A DNA stretch of 54,519 nucleotides from Helicobacteraceae bacterium (GTDB lineage: Bacteria; Campylobacterota; Campylobacteria; Campylobacterales; SZUA-545), in the NCBI GenBank assembly GCA_031260125.1, contig JAIRKM010000016.1, forward strand, positions 1 through 54,519. Reading direction: 5' to 3'. The position numbers and the translations under genes were made by a program. The stretch's first letter is position 1. The number at the start of each line of letters is the position of its first letter. Positions 27,883 through 36,899 of this stretch are shown here, piece after piece. The notes below the pieces were generated by a model that saw only the letters and a list, made by a program, of their open reading frames with translations, was not told the origin of the DNA and ran no database searches.

Positions 27883-29141
27883 TGGACAGACAGTTAGTTA
27901 CGCGGATTCTGGTTACGCTGGGGTTTTTGTTGGTCTTCCGCGTGCTTGCCTATGTGCCGACGCCCGGCGTTGATGTGGATGTTGTAAAGGAGCTTTTTAC
28001 GGCAAACTCCGGCAACGCTCTGGGGCTTTTAAATATGTTCAGCGGCAGCGCTCTGGAGAGGCTGAGTATTATTTCTCTGGGCATCATGCCATACATCACC
28101 GCGGCGATCATCATGGAGCTGCTAGGAGCGACCTTTCCCGATCTAGGTAAGCTGAAAAAAGAGCGCGACGGCATGCAGAAATATATGCAGATTATCCGCT
28201 ATATGACGGTCGGTATCGCTTTTGTGCAGTCGATTGGCGTGGCGATCGGGTTTAACACCTTTGACAGCAACGGCAGAAGCGCGGTTATGATCGACAATAT
28301 GACCTTCATCGCGCTTGCGTCTGTCTCTATGACGACCGGCACGATGCTTCTTCTGTGGATCGGGGAGCAGATTACGCAGCGCGGCGTCGGCAACGGCACC
28401 AGCCTGATCATATTCGGCGGCATCGTGGCGGGTATTCCCGGCGCCATCAACACCACGATCGGTTTGGTAAACGGCGGCGAAATGAACTTTATCGCCCTGT
28501 TGGCAATGTTTGCAATCATCATCGCCACGGTCGGCGCTATTATATATGTGGAGCTTGCGGAGCGAAGGGTGCCGATCAGCTATTCGCGCAAGGTGATGAT
28601 CGAAAGTCACAACAAAAGAGTGATGAATTATATCCCCATCAAGATCAACCTTAGCGGCGTGATTCCGCCGATATTTGCCTCGGCGTTACTGATGTTTCCG
28701 GCGACGGTGCTACAGGCGGCTACCAACACGTATCTTGTATGGCTGCGGGACGTACTCGATCCGAATGGATATGTTTTCAACCTTCTGACATTTGTGCTTG
28801 TGATCTTTTTTGCGTATTTCTACACGTCGATCGTGTTTAATCCAAAAGATATAGCGGAAAATCTCAAAAAACAGGGCGGCTTTATCCCAGGCGTAAGACC
28901 CGGTCAGCACAGTTCGGAGTATTTGAGCGAGATTGCGAGCAGATTGACGCTTACGGGCGCGATCTATCTTGCGATCATCTCCACGCTTCCGTGGGTGCTT
29001 GTAAAAAGCATGGGCATTCCGTTTTATTTCGGCGGAACGGCGGTGCTTATTACAGTGCAGGTGGCGCTAGATACGATGCGCAAAATTGAGGCGCAAATCT
29101 ACATGAGCCGGTTCAAAACGCTCAGCGCAGTTGGTTTGTAG
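27882..29141 (+). CDS. secY: preprotein translocase subunit SecY
   Basis: SecY is the channel of the general secretion system in the inner membrane. The 419-residue protein has about ten hydrophobic segments, and shows GIMPYITAAIIMELL, RGVGNGTSLIIFGGI and the loop KKQGGFIPGVRPGQHS, all conserved. Length is a little short of the family norm (about 420-440). It overlaps rplO by one base and precedes map by two. Confidence 0.97.
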   Translation: MDRQLVTRILVTLGFLLVFRVLAYVPTPGVDVDVVKELFTANSGNALGLLNMFSGSALERLSIISLGIMPYITAAIIMELLGATFPDLGKLKKERDGMQKYMQIIRYMTVGIAFVQSIGVAIGFNTFDSNGRSAVMIDNMTFIALASVSMTTGTMLLLWIGEQITQRGVGNGTSLIIFGGIVAGIPGAINTTIGLVNGGEMNFIALLAMFAIIIATVGAIIYVELAERRVPISYSRKVMIESHNKRVMNYIPIKINLSGVIPPIFASALLMFPATVLQAATNTYLVWLRDVLDPNGYVFNLLTFVLVIFFAYFYTSIVFNPKDIAENLKKQGGFIPGVRPGQHSSEYLSEIASRLTLTGAIYLAIISTLPWVLVKSMGIPFYFGGTAVLITVQVALDTMRKIEAQIYMSRFKTLSAVGL

Positions 29142-29143
29142 CG

Positions 29144-29905
29144 ATGGGAATAGCGCTTCGCAAAAGAGGCGAGATTGCCGCCATAAGGGAGGCAAACCGC
29201 CTTGTTGCGCGTGCCTTGAAGCATACCGGCGAGATGATCGCTCCGGGCGTTACGACGAAGTTTCTCGCCGAGGAGGCGGAGAGATTTATTGCTGGAAATG
29301 GCGGTCGAGCCTCTTTCAAAGGCATCTACAAACCTCCGTTTCCGGGAGCGATATGCACTTCGGTAAACGAGGTGATCATACATGGCGTTCCATCGCAGAC
29401 GCCGCTGAAAGAGGGCGACATCGTTACCCTTGACATAGGCGTTGAGCTTGGAGGCTGGTACGGCGACGCGGCGGTAACCTTTCCTGTAGGAGAGATAAGC
29501 GAGCGGGATGCCAAATTGATAGAGTGCGCCAAAGACGCGCTTTACGAGGCGATCGGGGCGATCGAGGCGGGAATGCACTTCAAAGAGTTGAGCGAAGTGT
29601 TGGAGCGTTCGATCAGAACGAGAGGTTTCGTGCCGCTGAAGGGCTATTGCGGGCATGGCATAGGACGATCGCCGCATGAGGAGCCTTCGATTTTGAACTA
29701 TGTGGAGGGTAAACCAAAACAGGGACCCAAAATCAAGGATGGAATGGTCTTCTGCATAGAACCGATGATATGCCAAGAGAGAGGCGAATATAAACTTTTG
29801 GCGGATAAATGGTCGGTTGTGAGCGAAGACGGCTTGAACGGAAGCCACTACGAACACGCGGTTGCTGTCGTAGGCAAAGAGGCGGAAATTTTATCCGTAG
29901 CGTAG
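29144..29905 (+). CDS. map: methionine aminopeptidase, type I
   Basis: This enzyme removes the initiator Met from new proteins. The 253-residue protein has the five metal ligands: the two Asp in DIGVELGGWYGDAA, the His in GYCGHGIGRSPHEEP and the two Glu in FCIEPM and near EHAVAV. Length matches type I enzymes. The order secY-map-infA is the one found in Campylobacter. Confidence 0.97.
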   Translation: MGIALRKRGEIAAIREANRLVARALKHTGEMIAPGVTTKFLAEEAERFIAGNGGRASFKGIYKPPFPGAICTSVNEVIIHGVPSQTPLKEGDIVTLDIGVELGGWYGDAAVTFPVGEISERDAKLIECAKDALYEAIGAIEAGMHFKELSEVLERSIRTRGFVPLKGYCGHGIGRSPHEEPSILNYVEGKPKQGPKIKDGMVFCIEPMICQERGEYKLLADKWSVVSEDGLNGSHYEHAVAVVGKEAEILSVA

Positions 29906-29917
29906 AGGAGAATCGGA

Positions 29918-30136
29918 TTGGCAAAAGATGATGTGATAGAGATTGATGGCGTCGTGATCGAGGCTCTGCCGAACGCAACATTTCGCGTGGAGCTTGAGAA
30001 TAAGCTTGTGATCTTATGTCATATCGCGGGGAAAATGCGTATGCACTACATACGGATACTTCCAGGTGATAAGGTAAAAGTTGAATTGACGCCGTACAGT
30101 TTGGACAAGGGCAGAATTACATACAGGTATAAGTAG
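29918..30136 (+). CDS. infA: translation initiation factor IF-1
   Basis: IF-1 blocks the ribosomal A site during initiation. The 72-residue OB-fold protein has the sequence [33 protein letters not shown] and [11 protein letters not shown], all conserved. The start is TTG 29918 with GAGGAGA upstream; no ATG fits. Length equals the family norm. Confidence 0.97.
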   Translation: MAKDDVIEIDGVVIEALPNATFRVELENKLVILCHIAGKMRMHYIRILPGDKVKVELTPYSLDKGRITYRYK

Positions 30137-30201
30137 TTTTTAATCAAACCTGTTTTAAAATTGCGCCCTCCATTGCCGGTGTTTAAGAAAAAAGGAAAAC
30201 A
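30137..30201 (+). promoter_or_regulatory. gap before rpmJ, possible internal promoter
   Basis: The gap is longer than the others in this cluster. It holds TTTTAAAATT (about 30153-30163), a weak -10 resemblance, and AAAGGAAAAC as the ribosome binding site of rpmJ. An internal promoter is possible but unproven. No hairpin with a T-tract was seen. Confidence 0.25.
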
Positions 30202-30315
30202 ATGAAAGTCAGAGCAAGCATCAAAAAGATGTGCGATCACTGCAAGGTGATCAAACGCAAAGGGGTTGTCCGCGTTATATGCGCAAACCCAAAACATAAA
30301 CAGAGACAAGGATAA
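30202..30315 (+). CDS. rpmJ: 50S ribosomal protein L36
   Basis: L36 is the smallest 50S protein. The 37-residue product ([20 protein letters not shown], then [17 protein letters not shown]) has the zinc ligands Cys11, Cys14, Cys27 and His32. AAAGGA precedes the ATG by about six bases. It starts 65 bases after infA and ends two bases before rpsM. Confidence 0.97.
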   Translation: MKVRASIKKMCDHCKVIKRKGVVRVICANPKHKQRQG

Positions 30316-30317
30316 AG

Positions 30318-30689
30318 ATGGCACGTATTGCTGGCGTAGACCTGCCGAAGAAGAAGCGGATCGAGTTTGCCCTCACCTATATTTACGGGGTTGGCCACAC
30401 ATTGGCGCTGCGAGTATTGAGCGCGACCGGAATATCGCCCAACAAACGGGTGTACGAGCTAAGTGAGGACGATGTCGCGTCGCTTACGAAAGAGTTGCGC
30501 AACCACACGATCGAGGGGGATTTGCGAAAAGCGGTCGCAATGAACATCAAAAACCTAATCGACATTAAAAGCGTACGCGGCATCCGCCACCGTAAGGGGC
30601 TGCCCGTTCGCGGACAACGTACTAAAACCAACGCGAGAACCCGAAAGGGCAAGCGAAAAACGATCGGCGCTAAGCCGAAAACGGCATAA
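30318..30689 (+). CDS. rpsM: 30S ribosomal protein S13
   Basis: S13 forms bridges to the 50S subunit and contacts P-site tRNA. The 123-residue protein begins [20 protein letters not shown] and has [20 protein letters not shown], then a basic C-terminus. Length is typical. It ends 12 bases before rpsK. Confidence 0.98.
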   Translation: MARIAGVDLPKKKRIEFALTYIYGVGHTLALRVLSATGISPNKRVYELSEDDVASLTKELRNHTIEGDLRKAVAMNIKNLIDIKSVRGIRHRKGLPVRGQRTKTNARTRKGKRKTIGAKPKTA

Positions 30690-30701
30690 GGATAAGGGCG
30701 A

Positions 30702-31100
30702 ATGGCAGTATCAAAGCAGCGGGTTACAACACGCAAACGGATAAGAAAGAGTATCGCTAAAGGGGTGGCGCATATAGCAGCCTCCTTCAACAACACCACC
30801 ATCACCATTACCGACGAGATGGGCAACGTTATATGCTGGACGACAGCCGGCAGTTTGGGCTTCAAGGGCAGTAAGAAATCAACACCGTATGCGGCGCAGC
30901 AGGCGGTCGAGGCGGCGCTTTCAAAGGCGAAAGAGAGCGGCATCAGAGAGCTTGCCATCCGCGTTCAGGGTCCAGGCGGCGGCAGAGAGACAGCGATTAA
31001 GTCAGTCGGCGCCGCGGAGGGGATAAAGGTAACGAGCCTCAAAGACGTAACGCCTCTGCCGCACAACGGATGCAGACCTCCGAAACGAAGAAGGGTGTAA
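30702..31100 (+). CDS. rpsK: 30S ribosomal protein S11
   Basis: S11 lies at the platform of the 30S subunit. The 132-residue protein has [35 protein letters not shown] and the ending [12 protein letters not shown], all conserved. Length is typical. Two bases separate its stop from the rpsD start. Confidence 0.98.
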   Translation: MAVSKQRVTTRKRIRKSIAKGVAHIAASFNNTTITITDEMGNVICWTTAGSLGFKGSKKSTPYAAQQAVEAALSKAKESGIRELAIRVQGPGGGRETAIKSVGAAEGIKVTSLKDVTPLPHNGCRPPKRRRV

Positions 31101-31102
31101 AG

Positions 31103-31729
31103 ATGGCACGATACATAGGACCTGTCGAGAAGATAGAAAGAAGGCTGGGCGTCAGCCTAAATTTGAAAGGAGAGCGTCGGCTCGCGGGCAAAAGCGCATT
31201 AGAAAAACGTCCGTTCGCGCCGGGTCAGCATGGGCAGCGCCGCAGTAAGCTCAGCGAGTACGGCACGCAGCTGCGCGAAAAGCAAAAGGCGCGCTATATG
31301 TACGGCATCAGCGAAAAGCAGTGCGTGAGAGCTTACAGGGAGGCGAGCCGTCTGGCGGGCAATACGGGCGAAAACTTTATGCGCCTGCTGGAGCAAAGGC
31401 TGGATAATGTCGTCTATCGAATGGGATTTGCCACGACGCGCCGCTTGGCGAGGCAGCTTGTCTCTCACGGACATATCCTCGTAAACGGAGAGACGCTGGA
31501 TATCCCCTCCGCGCTGATCAAGGCGGGATCGAAGATCGCGTTGAAAGAGAAGATGAAAGGCAACGAGCAGATCAAGCGCTCGCTGGAACTGACAAACCAG
31601 ACCGGCATTGCCGCCTGGGTTGATGTGGATCGAGAGAAAGTCGAAGGAGTTTTCACCCGCTTCCCCGATCGAGACGAGTTAAACGTACCGATCGAAGAGC
31701 GGCTGATTATCGAGTTGTACTCTAAATAA
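31103..31729 (+). CDS. rpsD: 30S ribosomal protein S4, cysteine-free type
   Basis: S4 starts 30S assembly. The 208-residue protein begins [16 protein letters not shown]. It lacks the N-terminal zinc-binding cysteines, so it is the C-minus type, and has the S4 RNA-binding domain ([20 protein letters not shown] followed by [11 protein letters not shown]). I start at ATG 31103; an in-frame start at 31070 would read inside rpsK. It precedes rpoA by 17 bases. Confidence 0.97.
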   Translation: MARYIGPVEKIERRLGVSLNLKGERRLAGKSALEKRPFAPGQHGQRRSKLSEYGTQLREKQKARYMYGISEKQCVRAYREASRLAGNTGENFMRLLEQRLDNVVYRMGFATTRRLARQLVSHGHILVNGETLDIPSALIKAGSKIALKEKMKGNEQIKRSLELTNQTGIAAWVDVDREKVEGVFTRFPDRDELNVPIEERLIIELYSK

Positions 31730-31746
31730 AAAACGATGGGACAATT

Positions 31747-32751
31747 ATGAAAAAGATCAAGACAGCACCCCATGTGCCTAGCGAGTTTGTTGTTGTAAAA
31801 AGCGAAAAAGATCGCGCCGTTTTAGAGATATATCCGTTTGAGCCGGGTTACGCCATTACGCTGGCGCATCCGATCAAGCGGCTGATCCTAAGCAGTACGG
31901 TTGGCTTTGCTCCCACCGCGATCAAAATTGAGGGCGCCGTTCATGAGTTTGACAGCGTGCGCGGGGTAGTGGAAGATGTGGCGAGACTCATCGTGAATCT
32001 CAAAAATATCCGCTTCAAAAGTAGCCTTGAACGCGCGGAGCTATCTCTGTCCTTTAAGGGACCAAAAGAGATAACGGGAGCCGATTTGGCGGCTGGAGGA
32101 GTGGAAGTTGTAACGCCAGATGCGCACTTTGCTACCATTAACGAAGATGGCGCGCTTAAACTCTCCATTATTCTGGAGAAGGGAATGGGTTACGTTCCAA
32201 GCGAAGAGATTAGAGAGATCGCGCCTGAGGGCTTTTTGCCGATGGATGCGATTTTTACGCCGATTAGAAAGGTCAACTACACGACCGAAAAGATGCTTGT
32301 TGAGGATAACCCCAACTATGAAAAGATCGTTTATGAAATATCAACCTACGGACAGGCAGATCCGATCGAAGTGTTCGCAAGCGGCGTTGCCGCCCTGTTT
32401 AAGCAGATGGAGATTCTATCCACCTCGTTTGGGATCAAGAGCAGTTCGGCATCGTTGAAATCGACCGCTGTTGACGACAACCTCAAGACGCTTTTGACAA
32501 GAGTGGAGGATATGGGTCTTTCCGCACGAAGCCACCACTGTCTGGCAAGAAGCGGTGTTGAGTTTCTAGGAGAGATTGTTTTAATGGACGAAAGCGAGCT
32601 TACCAAAGTTAAAAACTTAGGCAAAAAATCGCTTGACGAGATCAAAGAGAAACTAGAGCAGTTTGGCTACCTTGCGGGCGAAGCTCTGCCGAGCGACACA
32701 GCCGAGTCGCTGCGGACTAAAATTGCAGAATTAAAAAAAGGCGAAATATGA
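31747..32751 (+). CDS. rpoA: RNA polymerase subunit alpha
   Basis: Alpha starts assembly of RNA polymerase and, through its C-terminal domain, contacts promoter DNA and activators. The 334-residue protein has the N-terminal domain (about 1-225, with [20 protein letters not shown]) and the C-terminal domain (about 255-320, with [20 protein letters not shown] and [19 protein letters not shown]). Length is normal. The stop overlaps rplQ by four bases. Confidence 0.98.
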   Translation: MKKIKTAPHVPSEFVVVKSEKDRAVLEIYPFEPGYAITLAHPIKRLILSSTVGFAPTAIKIEGAVHEFDSVRGVVEDVARLIVNLKNIRFKSSLERAELSLSFKGPKEITGADLAAGGVEVVTPDAHFATINEDGALKLSIILEKGMGYVPSEEIREIAPEGFLPMDAIFTPIRKVNYTTEKMLVEDNPNYEKIVYEISTYGQADPIEVFASGVAALFKQMEILSTSFGIKSSSASLKSTAVDDNLKTLLTRVEDMGLSARSHHCLARSGVEFLGEIVLMDESELTKVKNLGKKSLDEIKEKLEQFGYLAGEALPSDTAESLRTKIAELKKGEI

Positions 32752-33098
32752 GACACTTAAAAGCGCATAGAAAACTTGGCAGGACATCTACACACCGCAA
32801 AGCGCTACTTAAAAATATGAGTATCGCCCTGATCCGCGAGGGAAAGATAGAGACGACCGAGCCTAAGGCAAAAGAGCTAAAAGGCTATGTGGAAAAGCTG
32901 ATCACGCGGGCAAAGAAGGGTGATGGCAACGCGCACAGAGCGGTTTTCAGCGCCTTACAGGAGAAGGAGATAACGCACAAGCTGGTAACGGAAGTCGCTC
33001 CGAAATATGTTGAGCGCAAGGGCGGCTACGTGTCGATTCAGAAGACTGGAATACGGCGCGGCGATGGCGCGCCTTTGGCTGTCTTAACGCTTATCTGA
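32748..33098 (+). CDS. rplQ: 50S ribosomal protein L17
   Basis: L17 lies near the exit of the tunnel. The 116-residue protein begins [20 protein letters not shown] and ends with the conserved [20 protein letters not shown]. It closes the ribosomal cluster. Ten bases separate it from the nifU-like gene, so transcription may continue. Confidence 0.98.
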   Translation: MRHLKAHRKLGRTSTHRKALLKNMSIALIREGKIETTEPKAKELKGYVEKLITRAKKGDGNAHRAVFSALQEKEITHKLVTEVAPKYVERKGGYVSIQKTGIRRGDGAPLAVLTLI

Positions 33099-33108
33099 TC
33101 CTTTCTGA

Positions 33109-33357
33109 ATGCTCTTTCCATTTTCGGATGAGGAGATGATGGGCGCTGTGGAGCGTCTGCTGGAGGGAGTGCGTCCGGCGTTGCTACGCGATGGCGGTAA
33201 TGTCGAGCTAGTAAAAATTGAGAAGGCGGTGGTTTATGTGCGCTTGACGGGCGCGTGCAGAGGCTGCGCTTCTAGTTCCGCTACGCTAAAATATCTGGTG
33301 GAGAATACGCTCAAAGCCAATATCCACCCAGACGTACGGGTAGAGGAATGCATGTGA
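33109..33357 (+). CDS. NifU C-terminal-domain iron-sulphur protein
   Basis: This 82-residue protein is a stand-alone NifU C-terminal domain, a scaffold or carrier for iron-sulphur clusters. It has LRDGGNVELVKI and the ligand motif GACRGCASS (Cys50 and Cys53). ATG 33109 is kept because Helicobacter homologues begin similarly (MFPFTDEE type), although the ribosome binding site there is weak and GAGGAG stands before a later ATG. Its end overlaps the next gene. In Helicobacter pylori a gene of this kind lies near murE, as here. Confidence 0.88.
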   Translation: MLFPFSDEEMMGAVERLLEGVRPALLRDGGNVELVKIEKAVVYVRLTGACRGCASSSATLKYLVENTLKANIHPDVRVEECM

Positions 33358-33929
33358 CAAAAGCGAAGAGTTTTATTATGAAAGCCGAGAGGGCGCTTTC
33401 ATCGTCCGATTTTGAGAGGGCTGCGCTCAATTACAACCTTTCGATCGCGCAAAAACCGGACAACGAGGAAGCGGTGATCGGCATTATGCTGTGCAGCTAC
33501 GCGAAATTGCGCCCCGATGTGGCGCTTATGATCTTTGAGCTTTACGAGATTTTGCGCAGCGATCGACCTAAAGAGGCGAAAAGCATGGTGATAAATCTTA
33601 TAGAAACGGCGGAAAAAGAGGAGATCGCCCTGCAATCGGAGGGCGAATCGATCGACCCGCAGGACGGGATCGCCTATGACGACTTTAAGCGGCTGATAAA
33701 TAGCGACACCTTCTCTTCCATTTACGAAAAGACGGTGTGGTCTACAAACGTTTTTATCTCCCATAAAAGCGAGTGGCTTGACTTTTTGGAGAGGCTCATC
33801 GATCACGGCTATACGGATATGGCGTACTTCTATCTGGAGGAGGCGCTACCGCTTTGGGGCGCGGACGAGCGCACGCGGACGCTGCTCAATAAGCTGAAGG
33901 CGAAGGAAGAGAGTGCTTTACAGCGCTAA
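33354..33929 (+). CDS. TPR-like protein of unknown function
   Basis: This 191-residue soluble protein has one clear helix-turn-helix repeat of TPR type near the start (ALSSSDFERAALNYNLSIAQ followed by KPDNEEAVIGI), then mostly helical sequence. No catalytic motif is visible. The start is probably GTG 33354, since AGAGGAA stands seven bases before it, though an ATG at 33348 is possible. It overlaps nifU by four bases and murE by 17. Helicobacter has an unassigned gene in the same position. The function is unknown. Confidence 0.7.
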   Translation: MTKAKSFIMKAERALSSSDFERAALNYNLSIAQKPDNEEAVIGIMLCSYAKLRPDVALMIFELYEILRSDRPKEAKSMVINLIETAEKEEIALQSEGESIDPQDGIAYDDFKRLINSDTFSSIYEKTVWSTNVFISHKSEWLDFLERLIDHGYTDMAYFYLEEALPLWGADERTRTLLNKLKAKEESALQR

Positions 33930-35208
33930 CGCGCCATACGAATTCATCACCGCGGATTCGCGAGAAGTAACGGAGAATACGGCGTTTGTCGTAGACTGGT
34001 ACTCTCAGAGGTTTATCGACGATGCGAAAAGGCGCGGGGCGAAGGGAATCTTATGCGCTGCCGATCTAAAGGCGCACTTTGACGTTGATCTGCCGATCGT
34101 CGGCGTTACCGGTACAAACGGCAAAACAACGACCGCCGCGCTGATCTACTCGATCTTGCTCGATCTAGGCTACAAAGCCGCCATGCAGGGAACGCGCGGC
34201 TTTTTTGTCAATGGCCGCAAAAGAGGCGAAAAACACCTTACGACGCCTATGCTACTGGACAACTACGCCCGTATTGACCAAGCGAAAAAAGAGGGGTGCG
34301 ATTTTTTTATCACGGAGGTCAGTTCGCACGCGATCGCGCAGAAGCGGCTTGAGGCGATCGACTTTGCGCTTAAAGTTCACACCAACATCACCGGCGATCA
34401 TCTGGATTTTCACGGGAGCTTCGAGAACTATCGCGGCGTAAAGAACAGCTTTTTCGTCGATGGCGCGCTCAAACTCGTAAACAAGGACGATCCCAATGTC
34501 CGGTTTAACATTCAAAATGCGCGTACCTACGCGATCGGGCAAAGCGCTACCTTTACGCTGGAGGCATACTCAAAGCATGGAGCGGTAAGCGGCGCGATCG
34601 CCTTCGCGGAGGAAAGAGGGGTTTTTCACTCGGCGCTGATCGGATACTTTAACCTCTACAACATCTTAGCGGCGGCGGCGGCGGTAAAGCTGCTTACCAA
34701 TCGACCGCTCAAGGAAATATGCGGCTGTATTGAAAACTTTGGCGGCGTAAAGGGGCGTATGCAGATCGTCAGTGAAAAGCCGCTGATCATTGTCGATTTC
34801 GCGCATACGGCGGACGGGATCAGGCAGGCTCTCTCGGCGCTTGCATCGAATAACCTTGTCGTTGTGTTCGGCGCGGGCGGAGACAGGGATCGCTCCAAGC
34901 GCCCGCAGATGGGGCGCGAGGCGGCGCGTTACGCTAGTAGGATATTTCTCACCAGCGATAATCCGCGAAGCGAAGAACCGCTTGCCATCATAAACGATAT
35001 CGCAGCAGGCTGCGGCGATCATGACGATCTGCATATAGAACCGGATCGCAAAAAAGCGATAGGAAAAGCGATAGCGAGTCTAAATAATGATGAAATTTTG
35101 ATTATACTTGGGAAAGGAGATGAGACAACGCAACAGATCGGCGATATCCTCTATCCGTTCAGCGATGAGGAGTGCGTTTTGGAGTTGTTAAAGGATCGCG
35201 TATGTTAA
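33913..35208 (+). CDS. murE: UDP-MurNAc-tripeptide synthetase MurE
   Basis: MurE adds the third amino acid to the peptidoglycan precursor in the cytoplasm. The 431-residue ligase has the ATP-binding motif GTNGKT (67-72), EVSSHAIAQKR, and DNPRSEEP; the DNPR motif marks enzymes that use meso-diaminopimelate. It starts at GTG 33913 inside the previous gene. The protein is shorter than many MurE because its N-terminal domain is compact, as in Helicobacter and Campylobacter. The stop overlaps panD. Confidence 0.95.
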   Translation: MLYSANAPYEFITADSREVTENTAFVVDWYSQRFIDDAKRRGAKGILCAADLKAHFDVDLPIVGVTGTNGKTTTAALIYSILLDLGYKAAMQGTRGFFVNGRKRGEKHLTTPMLLDNYARIDQAKKEGCDFFITEVSSHAIAQKRLEAIDFALKVHTNITGDHLDFHGSFENYRGVKNSFFVDGALKLVNKDDPNVRFNIQNARTYAIGQSATFTLEAYSKHGAVSGAIAFAEERGVFHSALIGYFNLYNILAAAAAVKLLTNRPLKEICGCIENFGGVKGRMQIVSEKPLIIVDFAHTADGIRQALSALASNNLVVVFGAGGDRDRSKRPQMGREAARYASRIFLTSDNPRSEEPLAIINDIAAGCGDHDDLHIEPDRKKAIGKAIASLNNDEILIILGKGDETTQQIGDILYPFSDEECVLELLKDRVC

Positions 35209-35567
35209 GAGAAATGGTATTTGCGAAAATTCACCGCGCAACGGTAACAGAGGCAAATTTAAACTATGTCGGATCGATCTCGATCGACGAAGCCTTGCTT
35301 GATGCCAGCGGTATATTAGCGGGGCAGAAGGTAGAGGTACTCAACGTCAATAATGGGGCGCGGTTTACCACCTACGCGATCAAAAGCGAACGGTACGGCG
35401 GCAGGGTGTGCATAAACGGCGCGGCGGCGCGGCTTGCCTGCGTTGGCGATCGCGTTATTATCGTGGCGTACGGTATGTACGCGCACAGCGAGCTTGAAGG
35501 CTACAGCCCAAACATTGTTATTGTTGACGAGAACAACAAGCTCACGCAGATGCTGCGCGAAATATAA
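35202..35567 (+). CDS. panD: aspartate 1-decarboxylase proenzyme
   Basis: PanD makes beta-alanine for pantothenate and CoA. The 121-residue proenzyme has the self-cleavage site Gly24-Ser25 (YVGSISID), whose Ser becomes the pyruvoyl group, and NNGARFTTYAI and GAAARL motifs. I start at ATG 35202, which overlaps the end of murE; a start at 35172 would lie within murE. As in Helicobacter pylori, panD is followed by a ybaB-type gene. Confidence 0.97.
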   Translation: MLREMVFAKIHRATVTEANLNYVGSISIDEALLDASGILAGQKVEVLNVNNGARFTTYAIKSERYGGRVCINGAAARLACVGDRVIIVAYGMYAHSELEGYSPNIVIVDENNKLTQMLREI

Positions 35568-35577
35568 AAGGCTCATT

Positions 35578-35898
35578 GTGTTTGAAGGCATGGATTTCGG
35601 CAAGCTTTCTCAGATGATGCAGGAGGCGCAGGCGAAGGCGCGTGCGATGGAGGAGGACAACGAGAGCAAGGTCTTTGAGGGTAAAAGCGGCGGAGGCATG
35701 ATCAGAGTAAAAGTCAACGGCAACGCGGAGCTTTTAGACCTTGATATTGACGATTCTCTCTTATCCGACAAGCAGGCGCTGATCATTTTGCTAATCGGCG
35801 CGGTAAATGACGCGATCAAACTTTCCGCCGATGCCAAGCAAAAAGCGGCGTTTGAGATGGCGGCGAGCTTTATGCCGAATCTCTCAGGCAGAGGGTAA
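35578..35898 (+). CDS. nucleoid-associated protein, YbaB/EbfC family
   Basis: This 106-residue protein has the family signature KSGGGMIRVKVNG and DLDIDDSLL, with helical N- and C-termini. YbaB/EbfC proteins bind DNA as dimers and are often encoded beside other genes without functional link. GTG 35578 with AAAGG six bases upstream is chosen; Campylobacter homologues begin MFE-x2-DF, like MFEGMDFG here. An in-frame ATG at 35590 is too close to its GAAGG. The next gene follows by two bases. Confidence 0.92.
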   Translation: MFEGMDFGKLSQMMQEAQAKARAMEEDNESKVFEGKSGGGMIRVKVNGNAELLDLDIDDSLLSDKQALIILLIGAVNDAIKLSADAKQKAAFEMAASFMPNLSGRG

Positions 35899-35900
35899 CG

Positions 35901-36899
35901 TTGAAGGCGGCGCTTTTCGTGTGCGCTCTCTTTGCCGTTATCCGCGCCGACGAATTTGCCGCCTGCCTTGAACGCCACAGCCTTTCGACAGCGGAGCAAG
36001 GGACGCTTTTCACGGTCGCAATAGACAAGGATCGCCTGCTTGCAATCGGCGATTCCCCGCTTCCTAAGGGGTGGGAGTCTCTGCGCTACGATCCGCTTAC
36101 CGGACTGACGCTGGCAAAGGCGGCGCACAATTTGCTGCCGATCGTCCTGCGCGGCGCCGATCGCATAAACGAACACAAAGAGGCGGCGTTTTTTGGCAAA
36201 AGCGGCATATCCATTGTTCCAGCGCAGAGCGTGAAGCGGCAAAACGGCGTGGAGACGGCGGGAGGCAGAGCCACCGGAACGCTGCTTACCTCTCCATGCT
36301 TCGGCGTTACCGCGATTGCGACAGACGCGGGTTTTATTGAGAGCGAATTTCTGCGGAGGTTTATCGACAGCAATCAGAGCGGACGCTTCTTCTGGGGCGA
36401 TCTGGGCGTACGGCTCAAGGGCTTTACCGTTGAGTTTATCGATCCGTTTGTACGCGCCTCTCCTCTTCTGGCGGGCGATAAGATCGTGTCGATCAACGGC
36501 GTTTCATTTGGCGGCAGTTACGAGCTGGAACGCGCCGTTTTGCTGCTGGAGCCGGAAACGACAGCGGCGATCGCGATTGAACGCGGCGGCAGGCTAGTGG
36601 AGCTTCAATCACCGGTTTACCGGCGTCTGGGCGGTTTTCTTTTTGCCGATACCTTTTTGGAGCGGCTGGGGATACGCTTTGATAAGGCGCTGTTTGTCCG
36701 CAGCGTGGAGAGCATAAATGGCAGAACGTTGCCGATCGCTTTGAATGACCGCCTAATCTCAATAAACGGGATACAAGTTGCCGACGATCGCGGGGTACGG
36801 GCGGCGCTTTCGGCGTTTAATGGTCAAATAAGGCTGTTGATGCAGCGCAGCGATTTTCAGTTTTTCATCAATGTCGATATGGAGAGCTATGGATTTTGA
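35901..36899 (+). CDS. exported PDZ-domain protein
   Basis: This 332-residue protein has a signal-peptide-like N-terminus (KAALFVCALFAVIRA, cleavage before DEF) and two PDZ-like regions: ASPLLAGDKIVSINGVSFG near 195-213 and LNDRLISINGIQVADDRG near 285-302. No protease catalytic triad is visible, so it is not a DegP/HtrA enzyme. It is probably a periplasmic scaffold or adaptor. Its place after ybaB and before ispA is seen in related Campylobacterota. The start is TTG 35901. The end overlaps ispA by 11 bases. Confidence 0.75.
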   Translation: MKAALFVCALFAVIRADEFAACLERHSLSTAEQGTLFTVAIDKDRLLAIGDSPLPKGWESLRYDPLTGLTLAKAAHNLLPIVLRGADRINEHKEAAFFGKSGISIVPAQSVKRQNGVETAGGRATGTLLTSPCFGVTAIATDAGFIESEFLRRFIDSNQSGRFFWGDLGVRLKGFTVEFIDPFVRASPLLAGDKIVSINGVSFGGSYELERAVLLLEPETTAAIAIERGGRLVELQSPVYRRLGGFLFADTFLERLGIRFDKALFVRSVESINGRTLPIALNDRLISINGIQVADDRGVRAALSAFNGQIRLLMQRSDFQFFINVDMESYGF

